64,000 nt of DNA from UBA4742 sp963734965 (GTDB taxonomy: Bacteria > Actinomycetota > Acidimicrobiia > Acidimicrobiales > Acidimicrobilacustridaceae): positions 496,001-560,000 of the forward strand of contig CAVTJK010000004.1 in the NCBI GenBank assembly GCA_963734965.1. The letters run 5' to 3'. The position numbers and the translations under genes were made by a program. A model generated the notes under the pieces. It was not told the DNA's origin and searched no databases. It saw only the letters and a list, made by a program, of their open reading frames with translations. This document shows positions 34,006 to 42,817 of this stretch, in pieces. Numbering within the stretch: position 1 is the first letter of the stretch; every line of letters begins with the position of its first letter.

Positions 34006-35571
34006 TCACCCGATCGCGGCGTTGATCAGCTCGGCCAACCCGAACCTGCGATGGCGTTGGTAGGCGGCTCGCGGTCTGAAGGCAGGATCGGCGTGAAGGT
34101 ACGAGGAACGATCCTTGACGAGCATCGCCGCGAATGTCTCACCGACGAGTCGACCTCCGACCGGACCGAGTCGGATGGGGATCTCGTCCTGATCGGTCGG
34201 CGCATCGGCCGCCGCCCAGGAGGTGTGCCAAGCCTCGGCCAGCACGTAGGTCCAGAGGGGCGCGTTGCCGGCGAACTCCGAGGAGACGGCGGTGATGGGG
34301 CGTTTTCGATCATGCGCGTCCGCGGTGGCTTTGCCGATCAGGATCTGGTCGTCGGCCAGCTTCGGCAGGTGGAGAAGCCGGGCGACGGTCTGGCCGCTCG
34401 GCAACCCGAAGGCCCGGCCCCGCTCGAGGTTGCGCAGCGCGAGCGACGAAGGGTCGGTGGCCACGACCGCCGGGAGGTGGGCCAGCGGATTCACGAGTGA
34501 GGTGTCGATCTTGTAGGACCGCTGGGGCTTGCGCTCGATCGGGTCGTTCGGATCGTGCCGGGGCGGCGACGGCGGTTGGCCGTCGTACAGATCGACGAAG
34601 AACTGCCAGTCGAGCGCCCAGTCCGACGGAATCGGGCGGAAGCCGCCCAGGTTGGCGGCCGGGTCCCGCCCACCCGAGAAGATCGGGCGGCGTGAGATCG
34701 ATTCGTTGATCCGGTAGTTGGGTCGGATCATGGAGTGCCCGAAGCGGTAGGCAGCGACGGAGAACTCGACGGGCATGCGGTCGAGGCCCGATTGCAGGGC
34801 CCGAATGGTCAGCACGGGCGGATCTGACTCGATGGCGCGATGGCTGGCCAGGTGCGGGAAGATGTCGGTGATCGTCGTGGCGTTGACGATCCTCGGCAGG
34901 AAGTCGTTGACGACCACCCACTGGTAGTGCCAGCGGACCTGGTCACGGATGTCGGCGAACGAACCACCCTTGACGTCGGCGGCCAGTCGATTGTGGAAGC
35001 GCAGCATGATCGATTGGAGCTGGGCGACGATGCGGTTCTCGTCGTTGCGCGGATCGCCGATCAAGGCTCGGCCATTGGGCCCACGGGGAAGGTCGACGGC
35101 GTGTGGGTCATGGGGGTTCCCTGACAACGGTTCACCGAGCTGGAAGCGACGACCGTCGGCTTCGTACAGGTAGGGCTGGTCAGCGGGACCACGGCCGTAG
35201 AGGTTGTCGAGGTCGAAGCGGGGCGTGCGGAAGTCGGTCAGCTTGTCGATCTGCGCCGTTGTCAGCTGGTGCTGGGGTTGGCGCAGCTGCGAGGTCGGAT
35301 CGAAGGTGACGTCATGGTCGATGAACTGACCGAGGTAGGTGTAGGCCGCCGGGATGCCGGAGTTCTCCTCGGCGTCGGGTTCGGTCTCCGGAGTCGGTGA
35401 GGCCTCGGGCGACGAGGTCATCGCCTTGGCCAGCGCGAACAGGGCCGAGTCGCTGAACTCGGCGGCCCGCGCCCTGGGGTACAGCCGTGTGAAGCGGCCC
35501 TCCATCAACTGGTCGACGGGGACCTCCTTCTTCAGGTCCCACCACGTGCCGTGTCGAAGCGCGTTCGTCAT
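34006..35571 (-). CDS. Animal-type haem peroxidase (peroxicin-like)
   Basis: 521 residues. Distal haem side: AAYTYLGQFIDHDVTFDPTS, with the distal His at about residue 86. The block GDPRNDENRIVAQLQSIMLRFHNRLA follows, then the proximal side AYRFGHSMIRPNYRIN (His at about 280). These are the defining motifs of the peroxidase-cyclooxygenase superfamily, whose bacterial members oxidise halides or organic substrates with H2O2. No signal peptide is visible. The N-terminus (ALRHGTWWDLKKEVP) is family-typical. It is convergent with the patatin gene. Confidence 0.8.
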   Translation of the reverse strand: MTNALRHGTWWDLKKEVPVDQLMEGRFTRLYPRARAAEFSDSALFALAKAMTSSPEASPTPETEPDAEENSGIPAAYTYLGQFIDHDVTFDPTSQLRQPQHQLTTAQIDKLTDFRTPRFDLDNLYGRGPADQPYLYEADGRRFQLGEPLSGNPHDPHAVDLPRGPNGRALIGDPRNDENRIVAQLQSIMLRFHNRLAADVKGGSFADIRDQVRWHYQWVVVNDFLPRIVNATTITDIFPHLASHRAIESDPPVLTIRALQSGLDRMPVEFSVAAYRFGHSMIRPNYRINESISRRPIFSGGRDPAANLGGFRPIPSDWALDWQFFVDLYDGQPPSPPRHDPNDPIERKPQRSYKIDTSLVNPLAHLPAVVATDPSSLALRNLERGRAFGLPSGQTVARLLHLPKLADDQILIGKATADAHDRKRPITAVSSEFAGNAPLWTYVLAEAWHTSWAAADAPTDQDEIPIRLGPVGGRLVGETFAAMLVKDRSSYLHADPAFRPRAAYQRHRRFGLAELINAAIG

Positions 35572-35721
35572 GCGTGGCTCCCCTCCATCGAACGCCGGCC
35601 AAGGCGCCAGTGCCGCCTCCGACCGTCGTTCTCACCGTACTCTCGGCCGTCAGGCGATCAGATTCGTGCGCCGTCCCCTTGGCGAGTGCTGAGCTGGTAC
35701 CTACGCGGGTACAAGGGGGCG

Positions 35722-36771
35722 ATGACCCTGGACCCGCTCGACTCGATCGGCGACGACGCGGAGTCGATCGCCGAAGAGGCCGGCCTGCTGTATGTCAGCG
35801 ACGCCGCTCCGGGGATCAGGCGACGCCGTCGCGGCCGGGGGTTCTCGTATGTGGGACCGGGTCGTGAACCCCTGGCGCCCGCCGCACGACGACGAGTCAG
35901 TGCGTTGGCCGTGCCGCCTGCGTGGACGGACGTGTGGATCTGTCCGTCGCCCAATGGCCACCTCCAAGCCACAGGGAGGGACGCCAAGGGGCGCAAGCAG
36001 TACCGCTATCACGACCGCTGGCGCTCGGTGCGCGACGCGGACAAGTTCTCCCGGCTGCATGACTTCGGGCAGAAGCTGTCGGCGCTGCGGCGTCTACTGG
36101 ACACAGAGCTGAGCGGCACGGCGCCGACTCACGACCGCGTCCTGGCCCTGGTGGTGCGCCTTCTCGACGAAACCCTCATCCGTGTGGGGAACGAAGAGTA
36201 TGCGGTCGCGAACGAGAGCTACGGACTGACCACCCTCAAGCCCGAGCACGTGGAGCTCCACTCTCGAACGCTCACCCTCGAGTTCGTCGGAAAAGGTGGC
36301 ATCGAGCACGACGTCACCATCCGTGACCCCAAACTGGCCCGCATGGTGGGCCGTTGCCACGAGCTGGGCGGTCACGAGCTCTTCGCCTACCGGGAATCGG
36401 ACGGCACGATAGGCAACGTCACCTCGAGCGACGTGAACGACTGGCTACGCGATCAGGTCGGACCTGAGACGACGGCCAAGACGTTCCGCACGTGGGGCGC
36501 CAGCGCCGCGGTCGTCGACGAGCTGGCCCCTCTGGACGTGCCCGACACCGACCAGTTCGCCAACAACCAGATCCTGGCCGCCATCGACGTGGCGGCCAGT
36601 CAGCTCCGCAACACGCGAACCGTCTGCCGTCAGTCCTACGTCCACCCCGCGGTGCTCGACGCCTATCGCGACGGATCTCTCAGCCAGGAATGGCGCGCAT
36701 CTCGCTCGACCAACCAGCTCGCTCGATCTGAACAAACCCTCCTGCGAGTCCTGGACCGCGCCGACACCTGA
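35722..36771 (+). CDS. DNA topoisomerase IB (poxvirus-like)
   Basis: 349 residues. An N-terminal domain (GFSYVGPG...RRRVSALAVPPAWTDVWICPSPNGHLQATGRDAKGRKQYRYHDRWR) is followed by the catalytic domain: RVGNEEYAVANESYGLTTL, LEFVGKGGIEHDV (catalytic Lys region), TAKTFRTWGASAAV (catalytic Arg) and the nucleophile VCRQSYVHPAVLDAY. It relaxes supercoils by a 3'-phosphotyrosine intermediate. ATG 35722 has AAGGGGG at 35713-35719. A GGGTAC box lies at 35707-35712. Chromosomal TopIB in bacteria often travels with stress-resistance genes, as here. Confidence 0.88.
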   Translation: MTLDPLDSIGDDAESIAEEAGLLYVSDAAPGIRRRRRGRGFSYVGPGREPLAPAARRRVSALAVPPAWTDVWICPSPNGHLQATGRDAKGRKQYRYHDRWRSVRDADKFSRLHDFGQKLSALRRLLDTELSGTAPTHDRVLALVVRLLDETLIRVGNEEYAVANESYGLTTLKPEHVELHSRTLTLEFVGKGGIEHDVTIRDPKLARMVGRCHELGGHELFAYRESDGTIGNVTSSDVNDWLRDQVGPETTAKTFRTWGASAAVVDELAPLDVPDTDQFANNQILAAIDVAASQLRNTRTVCRQSYVHPAVLDAYRDGSLSQEWRASRSTNQLARSEQTLLRVLDRADT

Positions 36772-36775
36772 CTCG

Positions 36776-36814
36776 CCTCAGCGAGCTGAGGAAAGCCGTC
36801 GGTCTCGAAGACCG
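36776..36814. terminator. Two consecutive hairpins between convergent genes
   Basis: CCTCAG-CGAG-CTGAGG (36776-36791) and CGGTCT-CGA-AGACCG (36800-36814) lie between the topoisomerase stop and the stop of the convergent F420 oxidoreductase gene. Confidence 0.55.
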
Positions 36815-36839
36815 CGAGAGCTCCTGGTTCCCGGGGTCC

Positions 36840-37808
36840 TCAGCCGACGGCCGATCGCAGCTCCTCGGCCAGCTCCCCCCGCCACAGATCGAGGAAGCCG
36901 TCCTGGTCGGGGCCGATCTGGTGGAAGTAGATGTGGTCGTACCCCGCGTCGGCGTACTGCCTCGCAAGGGACACGATGGCCTCGACATCAGGACCGCAGG
37001 GGATGCCTTCGATTGCTGCCGGCACCGAGACCAGCTCGGCCGCTTGTTCGAAGTGCGTCCAGGTCGGGAGGTCCTGTGACAGCTGGCCGGGGATGGCGTG
37101 ATTGGGCCACACCTGATGGACGGTCTTGGCGCACGCTTCGTGGTCCGGGCCGAAGCAGAGATCGATCTGGGCGTAGTGAGGCCCAGTTCCTCCCGCCGAG
37201 CAATACGACTCGACCAGCTCACTGGCGGTGCCATGACCGAAGAAGCCGTCGCCGAGGCGCGCCGCCAACTCGACCGACCGGCGACCGAAGCCCGAGATGA
37301 CCATGGGGAGGGGCGAGTCGGGAGGGTCGAACAGCCGGGCGTTCTCGACTCGATAGAACTCGCCGCGGTGGTCGACCGTCTCGCCCGACCACATGGCGCG
37401 GATCACCTCGACCGCCTCCTCCAGCATCGCCAACCGGATCTCGGGCGGGGGCCAGCGATGTCCAAGGACGTGCTCGTTGAGCGCCTCGCCGCTGCCGACG
37501 CCGAGCGAGAACCGGCCGCCGAACAGCAGTGCCGTGGTCGCCGCCGCATGGGCCACGATCACCGGGTGGGTACGGAAGGTCGGACAGGTCACGCCGGTGA
37601 GGACATCGAGGGACTCGGTCGCGGCGGCTATGCCACCGAGGACCGACCACACGAACGGGCTGTGGCCCTGGGTCTCGGTCCACGGGTGGAAGTGATCAGA
37701 TATCGAGCAGAAGTCGAAGCCCGTCTCCTCGGCCGAGGCGGCCATCCTGACCAGGTGCCGAGGCGACCACTCCTCGCTCGACAAGGTGTAACCCCACTTG
37801 ATCGTCAT
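36840..37808 (-). CDS. F420-dependent LLM-class oxidoreductase, G6PDH-related family
   Basis: 322 residues of the luciferase-like TIM barrel. IKWGYTLSSEEWSPRHLVRMAASAEETGFDFCSISDHFHPW is the F420-binding start typical of F420-dependent glucose-6-phosphate dehydrogenase relatives. GVTCPTFRTHPVIVAHAAATTALLFGGRFSLGVGSGEALNEHV and GFGRRSVELAARLGDGFFG follow. It would use deazaflavin F420 to oxidise or reduce a substrate; true glucose-6-phosphate activity cannot be claimed. The ATG has GAGGAG five bases upstream. A GGGTAG box (37853-37848) precedes it on the coding strand. Confidence 0.85.
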   Translation of the reverse strand: MTIKWGYTLSSEEWSPRHLVRMAASAEETGFDFCSISDHFHPWTETQGHSPFVWSVLGGIAAATESLDVLTGVTCPTFRTHPVIVAHAAATTALLFGGRFSLGVGSGEALNEHVLGHRWPPPEIRLAMLEEAVEVIRAMWSGETVDHRGEFYRVENARLFDPPDSPLPMVISGFGRRSVELAARLGDGFFGHGTASELVESYCSAGGTGPHYAQIDLCFGPDHEACAKTVHQVWPNHAIPGQLSQDLPTWTHFEQAAELVSVPAAIEGIPCGPDVEAIVSLARQYADAGYDHIYFHQIGPDQDGFLDLWRGELAEELRSAVG

Positions 37809-37889
37809 GACGTCTCCTCATGGCGCCCGATGGACTGTCATCCGCGCCTACCCGCTCGGGTCGACCGGTAGTCGGCACTGGCCAGGCAC

Positions 37890-37926
37890 TTGACGAGGAC
37901 GGGGACGCCAGCGCAAAATTCTGGCG
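37890..37926 (+). promoter_or_regulatory. Promoter with overlapping inverted repeat upstream of the STAS gene
   Basis: TTGACG (37890-37895), 18 bases, CAAAAT (37914-37919). The inverted repeat CGCCAG (37906-37911) / CTGGCG (37921-37926) straddles the -10 box and predicted start point, as a repressor site would. Confidence 0.4.
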
Positions 37927-37993
37927 CCCCTCGATGGCCCAACGAAGAGTTGGTTTCGTTTCCATAACTCCCGAGACCCCGGAGGTATGCGAG

Positions 37994-38326
37994 ATGCTGA
38001 TCACGACCGAGGCTGGTCAGCCGTTCCCGGTCGCGTCGCTTGTCCACGTGGCCGGCGACATCGACTTCGACGAGCATGACGCCCTCCGCGACTCGATCGT
38101 GGCGTGCGGCGTCGACGGGATGCGCGTCGTCGTCCTCGACCTGTCGGCCGTGACCTACATGGGCTCGAGCGGGCTCTCGGCGCTCCTGGGCGCCCGCGAA
38201 CAGCTCCTCGGACGCAACATCCGGTTGTGCATCGACGATTGCAGCCCCATGGTCAGCAAGCTGCTCGAGGTCACCGGCCTCGGGCAGTACCTCGGAAATT
38301 CGGAGGAGCTGTACACGACTGACTGA
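37994..38326 (+). CDS. STAS-domain anti-sigma factor antagonist
   Basis: 110 residues. ASLVHVAGDIDFDEHDALRDSI, then VVVLDLSAVTYMGSSGLSALLGAREQL with the SSG phosphorylatable Ser of SpoIIAA/RsbV proteins, and VSKLLEVTGLGQYL. When dephosphorylated it would bind an anti-sigma kinase and free a stress or sporulation-type sigma factor. GGAGG at 37981-37985 fixes the ATG at 37994. No RsbW kinase or sigma factor gene is in the window. Its position in a set of stress genes preceded by GGGTA boxes is suggestive. Confidence 0.82.
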   Translation: MLITTEAGQPFPVASLVHVAGDIDFDEHDALRDSIVACGVDGMRVVVLDLSAVTYMGSSGLSALLGAREQLLGRNIRLCIDDCSPMVSKLLEVTGLGQYLGNSEELYTTD

Positions 38327-38344
38327 GCAGGACGATCGGTGCCT

Positions 38345-38764
38345 TCAGGTCGACCTGCCTTCGGTCAGGCCGTCGCCCGGGTCGGCGCGCACGGCGGCAT
38401 GGGTCTCGACGTGGCGGTTCTCGAGCTCGTGAAGCTCCTCGTCGGAGCCGGCTTCGACATGCACGAACCGATCGTCGGCTTGGGGCAGCGCTCGCAGCAG
38501 CTCGTCCAGCTTCACCTGCAGCGTCAGCTGCTGACGACTCTGAGTGTGTTGGATCACGAACACCATCACCAGGGTGATGGCCGCGGCCACCGTCGTGAAC
38601 GCGAGTTGGATGCCGCTCGAGAAGCCACTGGCAACCACCAGGCCCAGTGTGATCGTGACGAGGAGCACCACGACCGCCACCGAGCTCGCCCGCGCGGTCA
38701 TCCAGTCGATGGTGTGGAACACGCGACTGAGACCACGAACGTCGGTGCCGGATGGTGGAGGCAT
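38345..38764 (-). CDS. Low-affinity iron permease (Fet4)-family membrane protein
   Basis: 139 residues. A short N-terminus (VFHTIDWMTARASSVAVVVLLVTITLGLV) leads into the PF04120-like core: IQLAFTTVAAAITLVMVFVIQHTQSRQQLTLQVKLDELLRALPQADDRFVHVE. Two or three TMs. The bacterial proteins are half the size of yeast Fet4 and iron transport by them is unproven. It is last in a five-gene operon (nine bases after the PLD gene). Confidence 0.75.
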   Translation of the reverse strand: MPPPSGTDVRGLSRVFHTIDWMTARASSVAVVVLLVTITLGLVVASGFSSGIQLAFTTVAAAITLVMVFVIQHTQSRQQLTLQVKLDELLRALPQADDRFVHVEAGSDEELHELENRHVETHAAVRADPGDGLTEGRST

Positions 38765-38773
38765 GGTGTCGAC

Positions 38774-39973
38774 CTAGAAGAAGCGGCGGAAGGGACTCAC
38801 GATGGTCTCGGCCGCCCGTTGGTGGATCGAACGCTCGTCCCATCGGCCCTTCTGGAGGAGGCGACTGCGCGACAGGTCGGCGTCGAACTGGGCGTCGAGC
38901 TGCTGGACGAGCTCGTGGTCGAGCGCGACCAGGTTCACTTCTTCGTCGAGAGCGACGCTCCGCGAGTTGAGGTTGGCCGATCCCACGTTGGCGACGATGC
39001 CGTCGATCGTCATCACCTTGGCGTGGAGCATCGAGGGCTGGAAGCTCCAGATGTCGATGCCGTGGTCCAGCAGCGGCGCGTACGCGGCTTCGGCGCCCAA
39101 CTGCACGAAGCGCTTGTCGATGTGAGGACCGGGCACGAGGATCTCGATCGTGACCCCGCGGTCAGCGGTGTCGCAGAGGCGAGTCATGAGGTCATCGTCG
39201 GGCACGAAGTAGGCGGTTGCGATCCGAACTCGAGTCGTGGCCAGTTGCAGCAGCGCGTGGACCAGGATGTCGACCTGACCCCAGCCGATGTCGGAGGAAC
39301 TGCGCACGCACTGGACGACGGCCGCTCCCGGCTGAGGTTGCTCAGGGAAGCGGTCGACGTCCTCCTCGAACAGGATCGGTTCGGTTTCGGACCAGTTGTC
39401 CAGGAAGGCAGCCCGTAGGCCGTCGACCGCGGGACCGGCTACGCGAAAGTGCGTGTCGCGCCACTCGTTCTCGTTTCGCGCGTCGCCCTTCCACTCGTCG
39501 GCGATGCCGACCCCACCGGTGAAGGCGGTGGCCTCGTCGACGATCATCACCTTGCGGTGGGTCCGGTGGTTGAGGTCCCTGATCCGAGACCGTCGTATCG
39601 GCCGGAACCACCGGACCTGCACCCCCGCGGCCTCCATCTCGTGCACGAGCGAGTGCTCGATCGGGTGCGCCCCCCAGCCGTCGAGCAGGACACGAACGCG
39701 AACACCGGCACGCGCTCGGTCCGCCAGCTTGCACGCGAAGCGGGTGCCGATCTCTCCCTCCCAGTAGACGAAGGTCAGGAAGTCGATCGTGTGTCGGGCG
39801 TTGTCAATGGCGTCGAGCATGGCGGGGAAGATCTCATCGCCGTTGCAGAGAACATCGAGACGATTGCCTTCCGTCGCCGGCACGCCAAGGATCCCCTCCA
39901 GGGCGCGACGAAACCGCAGGATGGGGTCAGAGCCGGACGCGGGCACCGGATCCATCGACGCCACGATCGTCAC
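38774..39973 (-). CDS. Phospholipase D / cardiolipin synthase-like protein
   Basis: 399 residues with two HKD motifs: NHRTHRKVMIVDEATAFTGG (HxKx4D, first half) and SMLHAKVMTIDGIVANVGSANLNSRS (second half). Early sequence NGDEIFPAMLDAIDNARHTIDFLTFVYW is typical of Cls-like enzymes, but the two N-terminal TMs of ClsA are missing, so it resembles ClsB/ClsC or other cytosolic PLD synthases. It would make cardiolipin or exchange phospholipid head groups. The GTG at 39973 overlaps the YihY stop by four bases (GTGA). ATG 39955 is an alternative. Confidence 0.82.
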   Translation of the reverse strand: MTIVASMDPVPASGSDPILRFRRALEGILGVPATEGNRLDVLCNGDEIFPAMLDAIDNARHTIDFLTFVYWEGEIGTRFACKLADRARAGVRVRVLLDGWGAHPIEHSLVHEMEAAGVQVRWFRPIRRSRIRDLNHRTHRKVMIVDEATAFTGGVGIADEWKGDARNENEWRDTHFRVAGPAVDGLRAAFLDNWSETEPILFEEDVDRFPEQPQPGAAVVQCVRSSSDIGWGQVDILVHALLQLATTRVRIATAYFVPDDDLMTRLCDTADRGVTIEILVPGPHIDKRFVQLGAEAAYAPLLDHGIDIWSFQPSMLHAKVMTIDGIVANVGSANLNSRSVALDEEVNLVALDHELVQQLDAQFDADLSRSRLLQKGRWDERSIHQRAAETIVSPFRRFF

Positions 39974-40941
39974 GACGACACGGACGCGAGTGTGAGATCC
40001 GAAGCATCCGGTTCGGAATCGATCACCTTGTCGGCGTCCTGCGGCCGCGGCTCGCCGGCCCGCACCGCCTCGAGCTGCGCAGTGACGGCGCCGCCGTAGA
40101 GCACGGCCACCGCCGACAGCAGGCACCACAGCTGCAGAGCAACGATGCCGGCCAGCGGGCCGTAGGTCACCCCGAAGGTGCTGCTCAGGTGGAACAGCTC
40201 GCCGAGGGCGACCGTGACGACGAACCAGAGAACGATCGAGACGGCCGACCCGAACGCCAACCAGGTCCACCCCGGTTGGCGTCGCCGTGGGCACCACCGG
40301 AACAAGAGGGCCATCGCCGCCACCATGAGCAACAGCGAAACGGGCCAGCGGGTCGTGTTCCACACCATGCTGACCGTGTCGTTGTGGAGGGCGTCGCCTA
40401 CGGCGCTCCCGAAGGCCAAGGCCACGAACGCCAGGGCCGTCAGCAGACCGACCGTGCAAGCGAGCAGCAGAGCGAGGCCGTACTTCTTGACCATTGGTCG
40501 ATCGAGCTCGACGCCGTAGATCCGGTTGAGGCCGCGTTCGAGTTGACCGAGCGCCGTCGTGGCCGACACGAGCGTGCCGATCAGACCCAGCCCGAGGGCC
40601 AGGAAACGCCGCTGGAACCCACCGTGCTGCGCGTGGTTGGCCGCGGCGGTGAGCACCTGGCCGGCTGGCCCCGGCACCGCGTTGTGGATGGTGCGGATCA
40701 CGGTCGGCCCCAGCGAGTGGTCGCCGAAAGCGCTGGCCACGCCGACGACGATGATGGTGCCCTGGACGAGCACGAGAGAGGTCATGAAGGCCAGCGATCG
40801 AGCGTGGCTGAAGCCGTCCGCGAATCGCAGTCGCTTGAAGGCATCGGTGAGCAGGCGAACGCGACCTGTTCTCATCAAGGTGTCACGAGCGTCGTCGCCA
40901 GAAAGGTCCCAAGTCTCCGGGACGACGGTGGCCGTGCTCAT
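39970..40941 (-). CDS. YihY/BrkB-family inner membrane protein
   Basis: 323 residues with six TMs: ARSLAFMTSLVLVQGTIIVVGVAS, LALGLGLIGTLVSATTALGQLERGLNRIYGVELDRP, YGLALLLACTVGLLTALAFVALAF, and others ending GPLAGIVALQLWCLLSAVAVLYGGAVTAQLE. The N-R-I-Y-G-V-E motif and the terminal G-A-x-x-x-A-x-L-E are typical. Members are called YihY or BrkB; the function is unresolved, with envelope or lipid transport proposed. It overlaps the lipid kinase gene upstream and the PLD gene downstream by four bases each. Confidence 0.8.
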   Translation of the reverse strand: MSTATVVPETWDLSGDDARDTLMRTGRVRLLTDAFKRLRFADGFSHARSLAFMTSLVLVQGTIIVVGVASAFGDHSLGPTVIRTIHNAVPGPAGQVLTAAANHAQHGGFQRRFLALGLGLIGTLVSATTALGQLERGLNRIYGVELDRPMVKKYGLALLLACTVGLLTALAFVALAFGSAVGDALHNDTVSMVWNTTRWPVSLLLMVAAMALLFRWCPRRRQPGWTWLAFGSAVSIVLWFVVTVALGELFHLSSTFGVTYGPLAGIVALQLWCLLSAVAVLYGGAVTAQLEAVRAGEPRPQDADKVIDSEPDASDLTLASVSS

Positions 40942-41825
40942 CCTTCCTGCTCCGACGGCGTGCAGATGGTGATCGCGGCGGGCTCGATCCGAACCTTCAT
41001 GCGCTTGCTCGACGGACGGTCACCACCGTCGAGCTCGTAGGGGAGCTTCTTGTCGAGACGAACGTCGATCTTGCGACCCGAGGTCTGCCTCGTGAACTTC
41101 GAGCCCTCGAGGCGCCCCGCCGCCATTCGGGCCATCACCCGCGACCATTGGTACGCGCCCTTCGCCGTCACGACGCCGATCTCGAGCACGCCGTCGTCAG
41201 GTTGCGCCTCCTTGAACGCCGTGAGCCCGCCGGTGAGCGTGCCCACGTTGCCGAACAGGATGCAGCTGGCCCGACCGTCGAACCAGTTGGCGCCGTCGAC
41301 CCGGACGCGCATGCGCACGCGGCCGCTGTTGAGGTTGCGGGCGCCGGTCCAGACATAGGCGAGCCGACCCGCTCTGTCCTTGAGCGTCCCATCGGCATCA
41401 CGGATCATCTTGGCATCGAACCCGGCGCCAGCCATGACCACGAATCTCTCGTCGTTGATGACGCCGACGTCGAAGACGTGGCGTCGCCCGTTGAAGCCGA
41501 TCTCCACGGCTCGTTCGAGGTCTTGAGGGATCCCGATGTTGGTGGCGAAGAGGTTCGCCGTGCCGGCCGGGAGGATGGCAACGGTGGCACCGGTGCCGGC
41601 CAGCACGTGGATGCAGCGCTGAACCATGCCGTCGCCGCCCCACACGAAGACCAGGTCGGCCCCGGCATCGATCGCCGCTCGGACCTGTTTCGGTGCCTTC
41701 TTGCTCTTGTTCACCTCGTACCACAGCGGCTCGACTGCCCCCTGGTGCGCGAGCGCCGTGCGCAACGCGTCCAACCCGCCCCCGAACGACTTGCCCCGAT
41801 GGGCGACCACCGCGATCTGAGTCAC
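40938..41825 (-). CDS. Diacylglycerol/sphingosine kinase-family lipid kinase
   Basis: 295 residues. AIDAGADLVFVWGGDGMVQRCIHVLAGTGATVAILPAGTANLFATNIGIP contains the GGDGM nucleotide-binding motif and the PAGTANLFA loop of the DAGK catalytic domain. VINDERFVVMAGAGFDAKMI and ILFGNVGTLTGGL follow. It would phosphorylate diacylglycerol or a related lipid using ATP. Four-base overlaps with the PAP2 gene upstream and YihY downstream. A kinase and a PAP2 phosphatase side by side suggests control of the phosphatidate/diacylglycerol balance. Confidence 0.82.
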   Translation of the reverse strand: MTQIAVVAHRGKSFGGGLDALRTALAHQGAVEPLWYEVNKSKKAPKQVRAAIDAGADLVFVWGGDGMVQRCIHVLAGTGATVAILPAGTANLFATNIGIPQDLERAVEIGFNGRRHVFDVGVINDERFVVMAGAGFDAKMIRDADGTLKDRAGRLAYVWTGARNLNSGRVRMRVRVDGANWFDGRASCILFGNVGTLTGGLTAFKEAQPDDGVLEIGVVTAKGAYQWSRVMARMAAGRLEGSKFTRQTSGRKIDVRLDKKLPYELDGGDRPSSKRMKVRIEPAAITICTPSEQEG

Positions 41826-42673
41826 GCCGAGGCCCCCGTATGGGCCACGGCATCATGAGGCTCGGGTGTGGCGGCGGCGTCGACCCCAGGCTCGTCGAGA
41901 CCACGTTCGTGCCCGCTCGCTCGTCTGGCGGCGCTCACGGCCGACGCCCGAGTCGCGGCCACCGCCACCCCCAGCGCGGCGATGCCGAGGATCGCTCCGG
42001 CCACCACATCGGTGAGGTGATGCATCCCCCGGTAGACGCGGGCATAGCCCACGATCAAGCCGAACACGATCGGAACCAACCAAACGGCACGGACCCAACG
42101 GCGATCGCGGTACGACAGCATGAGCAGCAAGGCGATCGATCCGTACAGCACGACTGTCGCGGCGATGTGGCCCGACGGGAAGCTGAAGGTCGCGGGTTCG
42201 ATGCCCAGCTTGGTCACACTCGGCCGAGGACGGCGAACGACCTCGTTCACCGTCAGGAACACGGCCAGCTCGACAGCCAGACCAACGACGATGAGCAGGA
42301 GATCCCGCCACCGGCGACGGGCAGCCAGAACGACCTCGGCCACCACGGCGACGACGACGATTCCCTGGGTGTTGGCCAGTTCTGTCCAGAACGCCGTCAC
42401 ATGTGCCCCGGTGGAGGTGCGCCGCGGAACGAACCACCGGCTCACGTCCTCGTCCCAATGGCGCAGACCGGCGAGCAGGTCGACGCGGACCAGGACCAGA
42501 CCAGTCACGATGAGGGCGAGCACGACGACCACATAGCCGACGCCGGCCACGGCCAACGCCGCCCAGATCGGGCCGGCACCGGTGTCGGCCGCCGCCTTCG
42601 CGGCCCGCTCGGTCACGTTCCCCGCCGGACCGCCAATCGGAACCTCGAGCGCACTACCGGTCGACCCGGCCAT
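41822..42673 (-). CDS. PAP2-family membrane phosphatase
   Basis: 283 residues from ATG 42673, chosen because GGAGGGGAG lies directly upstream; a TTG at 42700 would precede that site. Six TMs. The PAP2 catalytic motifs are VVRRPRPSVTKL (KxxxxxxRP type), SFPSGHIAATVV (PSGH) and YRGMHHLTDVVAG (SRxxxxxHxxxD type). It would dephosphorylate phosphatidate, undecaprenyl pyrophosphate or a similar lipid phosphate outside the membrane. It heads the five-gene operon. A GGGTAG box (42709-42704) lies upstream on its strand. Confidence 0.82.
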   Translation of the reverse strand: MAGSTGSALEVPIGGPAGNVTERAAKAAADTGAGPIWAALAVAGVGYVVVVLALIVTGLVLVRVDLLAGLRHWDEDVSRWFVPRRTSTGAHVTAFWTELANTQGIVVVAVVAEVVLAARRRWRDLLLIVVGLAVELAVFLTVNEVVRRPRPSVTKLGIEPATFSFPSGHIAATVVLYGSIALLLMLSYRDRRWVRAVWLVPIVFGLIVGYARVYRGMHHLTDVVAGAILGIAALGVAVAATRASAVSAARRASGHERGLDEPGVDAAATPEPHDAVAHTGASA

Positions 42674-42750
42674 CGGACTCCCCTCCGCGTGCTTGGACAA
42701 TCACTACCCCCTTCCTCGCTGAATATGCGATGACCGATTGGTGAACGCAC

Positions 42751-42775
42751 GGTTACCGGTGCTCGTGGTTGGGTA
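42751..42775 (+). promoter_or_regulatory. SigB/SigF-like stress promoter GGTTA-N15-GGGTA
   Basis: GGTTA (42751-42755), 15 bases, GGGTA (42771-42775). Close to the GGTTT-N15-17-GGGTA pattern of actinobacterial SigF/SigB promoters. It points toward the second PAP2 gene, whose start is ~40 bases further. Confidence 0.5.
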
Positions 42776-42817
42776 GAGCGCAGATCGAGACGTCAGTGCG
42801 CGAGAGGAGACGTGGAC

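Noticed and set aside
38346..38357. CAGGTCGACCTG palindrome as terminator
   Set aside because: It lies inside the 3' end of the Fet4-like coding sequence and is a common type of GC-rich palindrome.
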